Source: JACVRW01 sp963813495 (lineage in GTDB: Bacteria > Actinomycetota > Thermoleophilia > Solirubrobacterales > Thermoleophilaceae). From it: a stretch of DNA of 64,000 bases. A program made the position numbers and the translations under genes. Positions 57,454 through 64,000 of this stretch are shown piece by piece. Under the pieces are notes generated by a model. That model saw only the letters and a list, made by a program, of their open reading frames with translations, did not search any database and was not told where the DNA came from. Every line of letters begins with the position of its first letter. The stretch's first letter is position 1. The stretch lies in contig CAWEZC010000005.1 of NCBI GenBank assembly GCA_963813495.1, positions 992,001 to 1,056,000 of the forward strand. The letters are read 5' to 3'.

Positions 57454-58989
57454 TCAGTCCTCGTCCCCGCTCGCGTAGTCCACGATCGACTTGTCGATGA
57501 GCCACTCGACCGGGGCCTTGTCGTCGGTGTAGACCTCGCCGCCGGTGAGCGGAGCCCCCAGGCGCCCGGCCGCTCCCAGCGCGGTGCTCCGGAGCCCGGA
57601 CGGCAGGTCCGGCACGGCGTCGCGCAGGCGCTCGGCCGACAGCGGCGCCTGCGAGGCCACGATCAGCGTGTTGGTGGGCTCGATCGGATCGCGAAGTACC
57701 TGGGGGAAGACCTCGCTGATCGTCGCAGTGAGCACCTTCTCGAGGTCGTCCTGATCCTCGGGATGCCCGGCGTTGACGATCAGCACGCCCCCGGGCGCCA
57801 GCCGGTCGCGCACGGTCTCGAAGAACTCCACCGTGGTCAGGTAGAAGGGGATGTAGGGCTGGCGATAAGCGTCCACCGAGATGACGTCGTAGCTCGCGTC
57901 GGTGCGGCGCAGGAAGGGACGGGCGTCCTCGTGGTAGAGGTGTAGGCGCGGGTTGTTCATGTCGAAGTACTCGTGCCCGATGTCGGACAGCTCGCTGTCG
58001 ATCTCCACGCCGTCGACTCGCGTCCCCGGGAAGAAGTACTCGTAGGCGCGCGCTGTGGTGCCGGCGGCGTTGCCGAGGATCGCCACGCGCTTCGGCGGCC
58101 CGTTGCGGCGCGCGAAGGGAAGCACCAGGTGGCCGTCCCAAACGTCACCTGTGAGCACGGAGCCGGCCCTGCGCGGGCCGGCGGCCCCGGGCTCGCATTC
58201 GGCCTCGCACACGGAGTGCTCAGCCTGACCCTCGTTGAGCTCGAGGGTGCGGGTGCCGTCGTCGTACTCGATCACGCGGGCGTACTGGTACTCGGTCTCG
58301 GCCTCGTGGATGACGCGGCCGCTGCCCTCGGTATCCGCCTTCAGCGCCCCGACCGGCAGTGCGATGAGCGCCGCGATCGCGGCCGGTGCCAGCGCCCAGC
58401 GCCGCACGGGGCGCAGGCCGGCGACGGCCACGAGCGCGATCGCCAGGGCGAAGATCAGGAAGGTGCGCCGGGTGCCCACCAGCGGGATCAGCAGCAGCGC
58501 GGACAGCAGCGTGCCCACGAGCGAGCCGGCCGTGGACAGGGCGTAGAGGCGGCCGGCCACCGTGCCGGCCTCCTCAACCGACGAGACGGCCAGCCGGATC
58601 GCGTAGGGCGACACCGCACCCAGCAGCAACACCGGCACCGCCACCAGCACGAGCACGCCGATCAGCGAACCGAGGAAGGCGCCGGCGGAGATCTCGTCGA
58701 GGGCGTCGACCGCGATGTCGAGCATCGGGTCCGCCACGAAGGGCACCAGCGCCAGCAGCCCGGCGGCGATGAGCGCCAGCAGGCAGAGGCCGCGCATCGT
58801 CGGGTTGCGGTCGGCCATGCGCCCTCCCACCCAGTAACCGATCGAGAGCGCCACGAGCACGATCCCGATCGTGTTCGCCCACACGATCGTCGATGCACCG
58901 AAGTAGGGAGCGAGCAGCCGCACGGCGGCGATCTCTGCGCCGAGCGAACCCGTCCCCACCACAAAAACGAGGAAGGGCAAAGGCGGCAT
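57454..58989 (-). CDS. Membrane protein with C-terminal spermidine-synthase-like domain
   Basis: 511 residues. The first ~200 form 7-8 membrane helices (FLVFVVGTGSLGAEIAAVRL, TIGIVLVALSIGYWVGGRMA, VLVLVAVPVLLLGAVSPYAI); the rest is a Rossmann aminopropyltransferase-like fold (RVAILGNAAGTTARAYEYFF, GVEIDSELSDIGHEYFDMNN, DVISVDAYRQPYIPFYLTTV). The catalytic Asp of true spermidine synthases is present as VDAYR, but the polyamine-binding residues differ, so methyltransferase-like or unknown activity is possible. ATG 58989 lies 10 bases behind a TAGTCT box. Confidence 0.88.
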   Translation of the reverse strand: MPPLPFLVFVVGTGSLGAEIAAVRLLAPYFGASTIVWANTIGIVLVALSIGYWVGGRMADRNPTMRGLCLLALIAAGLLALVPFVADPMLDIAVDALDEISAGAFLGSLIGVLVLVAVPVLLLGAVSPYAIRLAVSSVEEAGTVAGRLYALSTAGSLVGTLLSALLLIPLVGTRRTFLIFALAIALVAVAGLRPVRRWALAPAAIAALIALPVGALKADTEGSGRVIHEAETEYQYARVIEYDDGTRTLELNEGQAEHSVCEAECEPGAAGPRRAGSVLTGDVWDGHLVLPFARRNGPPKRVAILGNAAGTTARAYEYFFPGTRVDGVEIDSELSDIGHEYFDMNNPRLHLYHEDARPFLRRTDASYDVISVDAYRQPYIPFYLTTVEFFETVRDRLAPGGVLIVNAGHPEDQDDLEKVLTATISEVFPQVLRDPIEPTNTLIVASQAPLSAERLRDAVPDLPSGLRSTALGAAGRLGAPLTGGEVYTDDKAPVEWLIDKSIVDYASGDED

Positions 58990-59022
58990 TGCGCCGCTGA
59001 GACTAGCTGGCGGCGACCAGTG

Positions 59023-61101
59023 TCAAGGCGCCCCGGTCCAGCCCCGGGCGTAACAGGGCTTGGCCCCGCACACCTCCACTATTCGGCCGCCGACCTTGAG
59101 GAATTCCGACTTCTGAACACGGGCGCTCACCTCGGCGCGGGGCGCGCCGTGCGGGTCGTCCCCCAGACGAGGTGGCGTGTTGGTGAGTGGTGGCGGCGGC
59201 GTGCCCTCGGTCTCCGTCCCCACGGTCCGCAGCGGGCCGGTGTCCCACCAGACCACGCCGGAGCCGCTCGAGGGCAGCCTCAGGGTCTTCAGCCCGTACC
59301 AGGGGTTCGACAACGGTGAGCGGCCGGGATCGAGCGCCGGCTTGCGGATTCGGGCCCCGAACGTGCGGGCCATGATCGACGTCGTGAAGTCGGCCACCTG
59401 GTGGTCACCGAAGGCTACGTGCATGAGCACCGTGTGCTTGGGCGTGCCGGGCAGCGGCTTCGAGGTGATGTGCCGGGCGTACCCGTTCGACTCGCCGCGA
59501 TCCCAGAGCAGCTGGATCTGCGCCAGCCAGAGCTGGCGCTCCAGCTGGTTGGGATAGCCGCCGTAGAGGATCGGGCCGTAGTCGTCGAAGTCGACGCTGC
59601 GCTGCAGCAGCGTCGAGTAGTTCATCCCCGGCACGCCGAGGACGGCTCTGTCGAAGTCCGGGGCCAGCGCCGTAAGGGCCCCGCCCATGATGCCGCCCTG
59701 CGAGTTGCCGTCGAAGTACAGCCGCCGCGTGTCGATCACGCTCTGTCCGTTCTTCTGGAAGGCGGGATTGGACGAGAGCCCCTGCGGGTGGATCAGCGCT
59801 CGGCCGAGGTAGAGCTGCTGGAGGAAGCCCTGCTGCATGCGATCGGCCAGGGTGTTGAAATTGGAGAGGTCGGGCAGCACCGAGCTGATCAGGTTGGGGA
59901 GGTCCTCCGCCGCAAAGCCGGCCCAGGCCGTGGCGCAGAACAGGAAATTGTGTTCGCTGGACATCGCCTCGACGTTGCCCGCATCGACTTCGGTCGCCGG
60001 GTTGCCCAACAGCCCGTGCCCGTACAGGGCCGGACGAGCCTTCGGCGCGGCGGCCGGGTCGAGTGCCGACCGAGGTATCTGGCAGTAGTACGGGAACGTC
60101 GCCGTGCCCTGCTGCTTGGGCAGGCCGCGCCGGTCGAGCGCGAAGGTCCCGCCGGGGGCGCAGTTCTCGCTCGTGAGGAAGCACGGCACCGTGATCCTGC
60201 CCTCGATGCGCCGCGCGATGCGTTCGTTCTCAGCAGGCGTGAAGTCCCTGGTCGCGTCGACCGTGAACTGCGGCGAGCTCCCCTGCACCTTGAGGTCGGC
60301 GAGGTTGCGGTCGCCCAGAGCGCGGAACCCGCGATTGCGGATGTGCAGCGCGCGCCCGGTCAGGCTCTTCTCGCCGGCCACCGTGAAATCCCAGGCCAGG
60401 TAGAGATTGCGGCGCCTCACCCCCGCCTTGCGCAGCGTGGCGAACAGCTCCTCGAAGTGCGCGCGCCGGCGCTCCACCAGCCGCTTGCGCGTGATGCGGC
60501 GGTCGCGGTAGAGGCGAAAGTTCTTGCCGGCCGGGATGGTCTGGCCGGCGGCGTTCTTGAGGTTGCGCAGCGCGACGATGTAGCGCTCCCCCTCGACGAA
60601 GTTCTTCCCGGGGCGGATGATCAGCACGCGGTCCGCCGGGGTCTCCGGGTTGGAGTCGATCTCCGCCCAGATCGGGTGCCGCTTGCCCGTGCGGGCGTTG
60701 ATCACGACAACGGGAGCGCGCGGAGCCAGGCTCTTGGAGAGGTCGGTGATCGGCGGCAGCTTGCTCCTGGCGGCGGCTTCGACGGTCTCCAGGCCCGGCA
60801 CCTTGGTCAGCAGCATCGAGCCCGGGCTGAAGCCGTCGGCGCGGTTCATGTCCGCAGGGCTGATCGGCTTGCCGTCCTTGTTCCTGGGCATCGAAGCGAG
60901 CTTCAGGTTGAGCCGGCGGCCCGTCTCCGTTGCGCGGTCGCGCTTGGTGAACAGGTCGTTGGGCCACGGGTAGAGGCAAACGGCGGGATCGGTGAAATCG
61001 CAGCGCTTGGACGGGGTCGCCCCCTGTGCACCCGCCGCGGTCGGGATGGCCAGGGCAGCGAGCGTGGCCGCGGCCAGCGCGGCGCATAGTCCTCTCCTCA
61101 T
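59023..61101 (-). CDS. Secreted alpha/beta-hydrolase with virulence-factor-lipase-like N-terminus
   Basis: 692 residues. Signal peptide (LCAALAAATLAALAIPTAAG), then DFTDPAVCLYPWPNDLFTKR typical of the bacterial virulence factor lipase N-terminal family (PF12262) and a beta-sandwich region. The C-terminal hydrolase has PALYGHGLLGN (oxyanion), FDGNSQGGIMGGALTALAPD (nucleophile Ser) and MHVAFGDHQVADFTT (Asp-His). It is exported and should act on lipids or esters. Read with the TAGGAT box 9 bases upstream, it is a leaderless gene. Confidence 0.75.
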   Translation of the reverse strand: MRRGLCAALAAATLAALAIPTAAGAQGATPSKRCDFTDPAVCLYPWPNDLFTKRDRATETGRRLNLKLASMPRNKDGKPISPADMNRADGFSPGSMLLTKVPGLETVEAAARSKLPPITDLSKSLAPRAPVVVINARTGKRHPIWAEIDSNPETPADRVLIIRPGKNFVEGERYIVALRNLKNAAGQTIPAGKNFRLYRDRRITRKRLVERRRAHFEELFATLRKAGVRRRNLYLAWDFTVAGEKSLTGRALHIRNRGFRALGDRNLADLKVQGSSPQFTVDATRDFTPAENERIARRIEGRITVPCFLTSENCAPGGTFALDRRGLPKQQGTATFPYYCQIPRSALDPAAAPKARPALYGHGLLGNPATEVDAGNVEAMSSEHNFLFCATAWAGFAAEDLPNLISSVLPDLSNFNTLADRMQQGFLQQLYLGRALIHPQGLSSNPAFQKNGQSVIDTRRLYFDGNSQGGIMGGALTALAPDFDRAVLGVPGMNYSTLLQRSVDFDDYGPILYGGYPNQLERQLWLAQIQLLWDRGESNGYARHITSKPLPGTPKHTVLMHVAFGDHQVADFTTSIMARTFGARIRKPALDPGRSPLSNPWYGLKTLRLPSSGSGVVWWDTGPLRTVGTETEGTPPPPLTNTPPRLGDDPHGAPRAEVSARVQKSEFLKVGGRIVEVCGAKPCYARGWTGAP

Positions 61102-61110
61102 AGGCGGGCC

Positions 61111-61116
61111 ATCCTA
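61111..61116 (-). promoter_or_regulatory. -10 element TAGGAT of the secreted hydrolase gene, leaderless layout
   Basis: Read on the minus strand, TAGGAT ends 9 bases before ATG 61101, with no ribosome site. It is 52 bp from the divergent bioA promoter box. Confidence 0.4.
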
Positions 61117-61167
61117 ACGGCACCTCTTGCGCCGGCGCCAGCAATCGGTTCCGACCTGGGGGCGGCG

Positions 61168-61173
61168 TAGCCT
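61168..61173 (+). promoter_or_regulatory. -10 element TAGCCT of bioA, leaderless layout
   Basis: TAGCCT ends 8 bases before ATG 61182 without a ribosome site. No biotin-repressor (BirA/BioR) palindrome is seen in the 80 bp between the divergent starts. Confidence 0.45.
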
Positions 61174-61181
61174 CGCGCGGC

Positions 61182-62468
61182 ATGGACCTGGTCAGCGTCG
61201 ATCGCACCCATCTCTGGCACCCCTTCACCCAGCAGCGCGGCTGGGCCGAGGAGGATCCGGTGATCGTCGAACGGGGCGAGGGCACCGACCTGATCGACGT
61301 CGAGGGCACGCGTTACATCGATGGCGTCTCATCGCTCTGGTGCAACGTCCACGGGCACGCCCACCCGCGCATCGACGAGGCGGTGCGGGCCCAGCTCGAA
61401 CGGGTATCGCACAGCACGATGCTGGGCCTCAGCCACAAGCCCGCCATCGAGCTGGCGCGACGGCTGATCGAGATCTCCCCGGCGGGCCTCAGCCGCGTCT
61501 TCTACTCCGACTCGGGCTCCACCGCCACCGAGATCGCGCTCAAGATGGCCTTCCAGTACTGGCGCCAGCGCGGCGAGCAGCGCGAGCGTTTCGTGGCCCT
61601 GAAGATGGCCTATCACGGCGACACCGTCGGCTCGGTTTCGGTGGGCGGGATCGACCTCTTCCACTCGATGTACCGCCCGCTCCTGTTCGACACGCTCAAG
61701 GCCGAGCCGGGCGACCTAGAGGCCTTGGAAGCTCTGCTGGGCGAGCACGGCGACGAGGTGGCGGCGCTGATCATGGAGCCCCTCGTCCAGGGCGCCGCCG
61801 GGATGCTCGTTCACCCCGAGGGCTATCTGCGCGGCGTGCGCGAGCTGTGCGATCGCTTCGGCGTCCTGCTCATCCTCGACGAGGTGGCCACCGCCTTCGG
61901 GCGCACCGGCCGCATGTTCGCCTGCGAGCACGAGGTCGTGTCGCCGGACCTGCTCTGCGTGGCCAAGGGCCTCACTGGGGGCTACCTGCCGCTGGCGGCC
62001 ACGCTGGCCACGGAGGAGATCTACGAGGGCTTCCTCGGCGAGTTCGAAGAGTTCCGCACCTTCTTCCACGGCCACACCTACACGGGCAACCCACTGGCCT
62101 GTGCGGCGGCCATCGCAACGCTCGACGTCTTCGCCGAGGAGCGCACGCTCGAGGCACTCCAGCCGAAGATCGAGCTGCTGGCCGAGTTGCTCGAGCCCGT
62201 GGCGGGTCACCCGGCCGTGCGCGAGGTGCGGCGGGTGGGCTTCATGGTCGGCATCGAGCTGGAGGAGCAGCCGCTCGATCTGCGCCTGGGCCACCGCGTG
62301 ACCCTGGAGGCGCGCCGGCGTGGTGCGATCATCCGTCCGCTGGGAGACGTGGTGGTGCTCATGCCGCCGCTGGCGATCTCCGAGGAGGACCTGCGCCGGC
62401 TGGTGTCGATCACGGCCGAGGCGATCGCCTCGGCCACCTTCGCCGCAGCGCTGCCCGCCGCGGCCTAG
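61182..62468 (+). CDS. bioA: Adenosylmethionine-8-amino-7-oxononanoate aminotransferase
   Basis: 428 residues. Transfers an amino group from SAM to KAPA to give DAPA, the step between bioF and bioD. Class III aminotransferase motifs: HLWHPFTQQRGWAEEDPVIV, DGVSSLWCNVHGHAHPRIDE, SDSGSTATEIALKMAFQYW, ILDEVATAFGRTGRMFACEH and the PLP Lys in LCVAKGLTGGYLPLAATLAT. The TQQ and WCNVHGH blocks are specific to BioA. It stands alone, 7.3 kb from bioBFD and in the same orientation. Confidence 0.95.
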   Translation: MDLVSVDRTHLWHPFTQQRGWAEEDPVIVERGEGTDLIDVEGTRYIDGVSSLWCNVHGHAHPRIDEAVRAQLERVSHSTMLGLSHKPAIELARRLIEISPAGLSRVFYSDSGSTATEIALKMAFQYWRQRGEQRERFVALKMAYHGDTVGSVSVGGIDLFHSMYRPLLFDTLKAEPGDLEALEALLGEHGDEVAALIMEPLVQGAAGMLVHPEGYLRGVRELCDRFGVLLILDEVATAFGRTGRMFACEHEVVSPDLLCVAKGLTGGYLPLAATLATEEIYEGFLGEFEEFRTFFHGHTYTGNPLACAAAIATLDVFAEERTLEALQPKIELLAELLEPVAGHPAVREVRRVGFMVGIELEEQPLDLRLGHRVTLEARRRGAIIRPLGDVVVLMPPLAISEEDLRRLVSITAEAIASATFAAALPAAA

Positions 62469-62545
62469 TACTTGTCTCGACGAATCCGGGGCCGCGTCGG
62501 GCGCGGCAACAGTTTGAGTCGCCACCCAGCTACCGGCGGGTAGGC

Positions 62546-62728
62546 CTAACCCTCGTAGAGCTCGAAGTCCTTCTTGCGCGCGCCGCAGACGGGGCAGAAC
62601 CAGTCGTTCGGGATTTCCTCGAACGCGGTACCCGGCGGGATGCCGCCGTCAGGATCGCCCTCTGCGGGGTCGTAAATGAAGCCGCACGAGGTGCAGATCC
62701 ACTGCTGAGTGGCCACGGTCTCGCTCAC
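62546..62728 (-). CDS. Rubredoxin
   Basis: 60 residues with both iron knuckles: WICTSCGFIYDPAEGDPDGG (CxxC) and NDWFCPVCGARKKDFELYEG (CxxC). A one-electron carrier, often for alkane hydroxylases or peroxide reduction; no such partner lies beside it. GTG 62728; a GTG 12 bases later is an alternative. Its -10 TAGGCT abuts that of the NUDIX gene. Confidence 0.95.
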   Translation of the reverse strand: MSETVATQQWICTSCGFIYDPAEGDPDGGIPPGTAFEEIPNDWFCPVCGARKKDFELYEG

Positions 62729-62736
62729 GGTTCGGG

Positions 62737-62752
62737 AGCCTAGCGGTAGGCT
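62737..62752. promoter_or_regulatory. Back-to-back -10 boxes of rubredoxin and NUDIX genes forming a 16-bp palindrome
   Basis: AGCCTAGCGGTAGGCT: TAGGCT at 62747-62752 ends 6 bases before the NUDIX GTG; on the minus strand TAGGCT (62742-62737) ends 8 bases before the rubredoxin GTG. The two boxes are only 4 bp apart, so polymerase bound at one promoter would block the other. Confidence 0.6.
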
Positions 62753-62758
62753 GGCGCC

Positions 62759-63379
62759 GTGCGCGTGGACCGCCCGCCGCCGGGGGAGGAGCTCAATGCC
62801 GGAGAGGTCTCGGAGGCGCGTCAGGCCGCCTCGCTGATCCTGCTGCGCGACGGCTCCGAGGGTCCCGAGGTGCTGCTCGTGCAACGCAACCCCGAGCAGC
62901 GCTTCATGGGCGGCGCGTGGGTGTTTCCAGGCGGAGGCAGGCACAGTGAAGACGCCGACCACGCCGCCACGGCAGTCCGGGAGCTGAAGGAGGAGGCGGG
63001 CGTCGAGCTCAGCGGCGAGACCGAGCTGGTCCCCTTCTCGCGCTGGATCACTCCGACGGAGGTCAAGGTGCGCTTCGACACCTGGTTCTTCGCCGCCGCG
63101 GCTCCGGGCGGCGCCGAGGTCACGCCCGACGGCGGCGAGTGCGTGGACGCCCGCTGGCTGCGGCCCGCTGACGCCCTGGCCGCCCACGCGCGCGACGAGC
63201 TCGTGCTCGTGTTCCCGACCATCAAGCATCTGGAGCTGCTTGCGCGGACCAGCTCGGTCAGCGAGACGCTCGCGGTCGCACGGGAACGCCCGGTGGTGCC
63301 CATCCTGCCGCGTGTGGTGACACGCGACGGCGCGGCCCACGTCCTGCTCCCGGGGGAGCCGGGATACGACGAGGCCTGA
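62759..63379 (+). CDS. NUDIX hydrolase
   Basis: 206 residues. The Nudix box is GGGRHSEDADHAATAVRELKEEAGVEL (positions ~59-85; key residues G, then RELKEEAGV). The N-terminal strand ASLILLRDGSEGPEVLLVQR and the C-terminal DARWLRPADALAAHARDELV resemble NUDT7/19-type CoA or dinucleotide diphosphatases of the acyl-CoA-linked group, so a CoA ester or NDP-X substrate is possible. GTG 62759 follows a -10 box by 6 bases. Confidence 0.88.
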   Translation: MRVDRPPPGEELNAGEVSEARQAASLILLRDGSEGPEVLLVQRNPEQRFMGGAWVFPGGGRHSEDADHAATAVRELKEEAGVELSGETELVPFSRWITPTEVKVRFDTWFFAAAAPGGAEVTPDGGECVDARWLRPADALAAHARDELVLVFPTIKHLELLARTSSVSETLAVARERPVVPILPRVVTRDGAAHVLLPGEPGYDEA

Positions 63380-63432
63380 CCGAGGCACGCGATTACCGCA
63401 ACCCCGGCCGAGCCCAACTGTTCTTGAGGACC

Positions 63433-64000
63433 GTGAGGCGCAGCGCTTTCATCGTGGCCGTGGCCGCCGTGATCCTGGGGTGCCTGGGTGCCGTGGCGCT
63501 GGCCGACACCCTGATCGGCACCGAGAGCGCCGATCAGCTTCCCGGCACGCCGGGGCCCGATCAGATCTATGGCGAGGCCGGGAACGACCGCCTGCTCGGG
63601 GCCGGCGCGGGCGACTACCTCGAGGCCGGCTCCGGCGATGACGAGGTCGACGGCGCCGACGGCATCGATCTGGTGATCGGAGGCACCGGCAACGACCGCA
63701 TCGACGCGGGCGCGGGCAACGACGTCGTGTACGCCGGAGCCGGCGAGGACCTGGTCCTGGGCGGCCAGGGCAACGACACCCTGTTCGGCCAGGCCGACGC
63801 CGACCGTCTGTTCGGCGGCGCCGGCCGCGACCGCATCTACGCCAGCCTGGGCGGAGACTTCGTGGAGGCCGGGTCGGGCGCCGACCGCATCAACGCCGAG
63901 AGCGGCGACAGCACCATCCTGGCCGGGGGCGGCGACGACGTGGTCAGCGGCAGCGGAGGCTCGATCGAGGTACAGGGCGGCGGCGGCAGCGACCGCATCC
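63433..64000 (+). CDS. RTX-type calcium-binding repeat protein, N-terminal part (runs off the window)
   Basis: The visible ~189 residues begin with a signal peptide (RRSAFIVAVAAVILGCLGAV, then ALA) and continue as haemolysin-type Ca2+-binding nonapeptide repeats: GEAGNDRLLG, GTGNDRIDAGAGNDVVYAG, GQGNDTLFGQADADRLFGG and GGGDDVVSG, in the GGxGxDxUx pattern that forms a parallel beta-roll. The N-terminal signal implies Sec export rather than the type I secretion common for RTX toxins. TTG 63424 is a possible alternative start. No catalytic domain is visible yet. Confidence 0.85.
   Translation, partial: MRRSAFIVAVAAVILGCLGAVALADTLIGTESADQLPGTPGPDQIYGEAGNDRLLGAGAGDYLEAGSGDDEVDGADGIDLVIGGTGNDRIDAGAGNDVVYAGAGEDLVLGGQGNDTLFGQADADRLFGGAGRDRIYASLGGDFVEAGSGADRINAESGDSTILAGGGDDVVSGSGGSIEVQGGGGSDRI

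Noticed and set aside
1..64000. tRNA, rRNA, CRISPR, transposase and riboswitch signals
   Set aside because: None was recognised by eye; no repeat-spacer pattern and no terminal inverted repeats were seen. A covariance-model scan was not possible.

Overview
The window is strongly GC-rich, densely coded DNA from a chromosome of an actinobacterium. The gene set (DUF4394, LapA, DUF3618/holin-type small membrane proteins, BKACE enzymes, TIGR02611/PGPGW protein, class III-type Zn-ADH, RTX-repeat exoprotein) and the many genes that begin directly behind a TANNNT -10 box fit the Thermoleophilia/Solirubrobacterales branch best; that placement is inference. No rRNA, tRNA, CRISPR array, transposase, prophage or attachment site was seen. 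It reads as ordinary chromosome with several decayed genes.

Layout. 1-6.5 kb: tail of a LuxR regulator, an alpha/beta-hydrolase/berberine-bridge flavoprotein fusion, a short BKACE enzyme, a HerA-like ATPase and two decayed membrane-protein genes. 6.7-10.1 kb: an MFS exporter, LapA-like and YihY-like membrane proteins and a K+ channel. 10.1-14.9 kb: a minus-strand run (nitrilase, TetR, four small envelope proteins, acetyltransferase, sulfotransferase) divergent from a DUF2804 gene across a clear TetR-type operator. 15-18.4 kb: two tandem CapA-like phosphoesterases and a Zn-ADH. 18.4-24.6 kb: a tightly overlapping acyl-CoA operon (crotonase, arginase-like, acyl-CoA carboxylase beta, a 45-residue ORF, BKACE, CaiB CoA-transferase, MerR). 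24.7-35.4 kb: stress protein, ATL, a flavoprotein disulfide reductase, two acyl-CoA dehydrogenases, formamidase, a DUF853 ATPase, an SDR and an ester cyclase. 35.5-39.6 kb: DUF4394 exoprotein and the homogentisate half of tyrosine catabolism (hppD, hmgA) with a divergent Lrp/AsnC regulator. 39.6-49.4 kb: ferritin, carotenoid oxygenase with divergent PadR, MBL lactonase, acyl-CoA ligase, a transglycosylase-DUF5715 fusion and a PlsC acyltransferase. 49.5-64 kb: a stand-alone biotinyl domain protein, bioB-bioF-bioD, an acyl-CoA ligase, a DAO-type oxidase, a membrane spermidine-synthase-like protein, a secreted lipase-like hydrolase, bioA, rubredoxin/NUDIX and the start of an RTX-repeat protein.

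How the parts connect. Much of the window is acyl-CoA chemistry: two acyl-CoA dehydrogenases, two crotonases, a carboxylase beta subunit, a CoA-transferase, two BKACE proteins and two acyl-CoA ligases, next to the genes that make biotin for the carboxylase and a separate biotinyl carrier. A 26-bp element found before both the carboxylase gene and the first acyl-CoA dehydrogenase links two of these units; the MerR protein at the end of the carboxylase operon is the obvious candidate to bind it. The best regulatory signals are this pair, the overlapping divergent promoters of the carotenoid oxygenase/padR and rubredoxin/NUDIX pairs, and a repeated leaderless-promoter layout across the whole window. 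I did not find a clearly new multi-gene defence or biosynthetic system.
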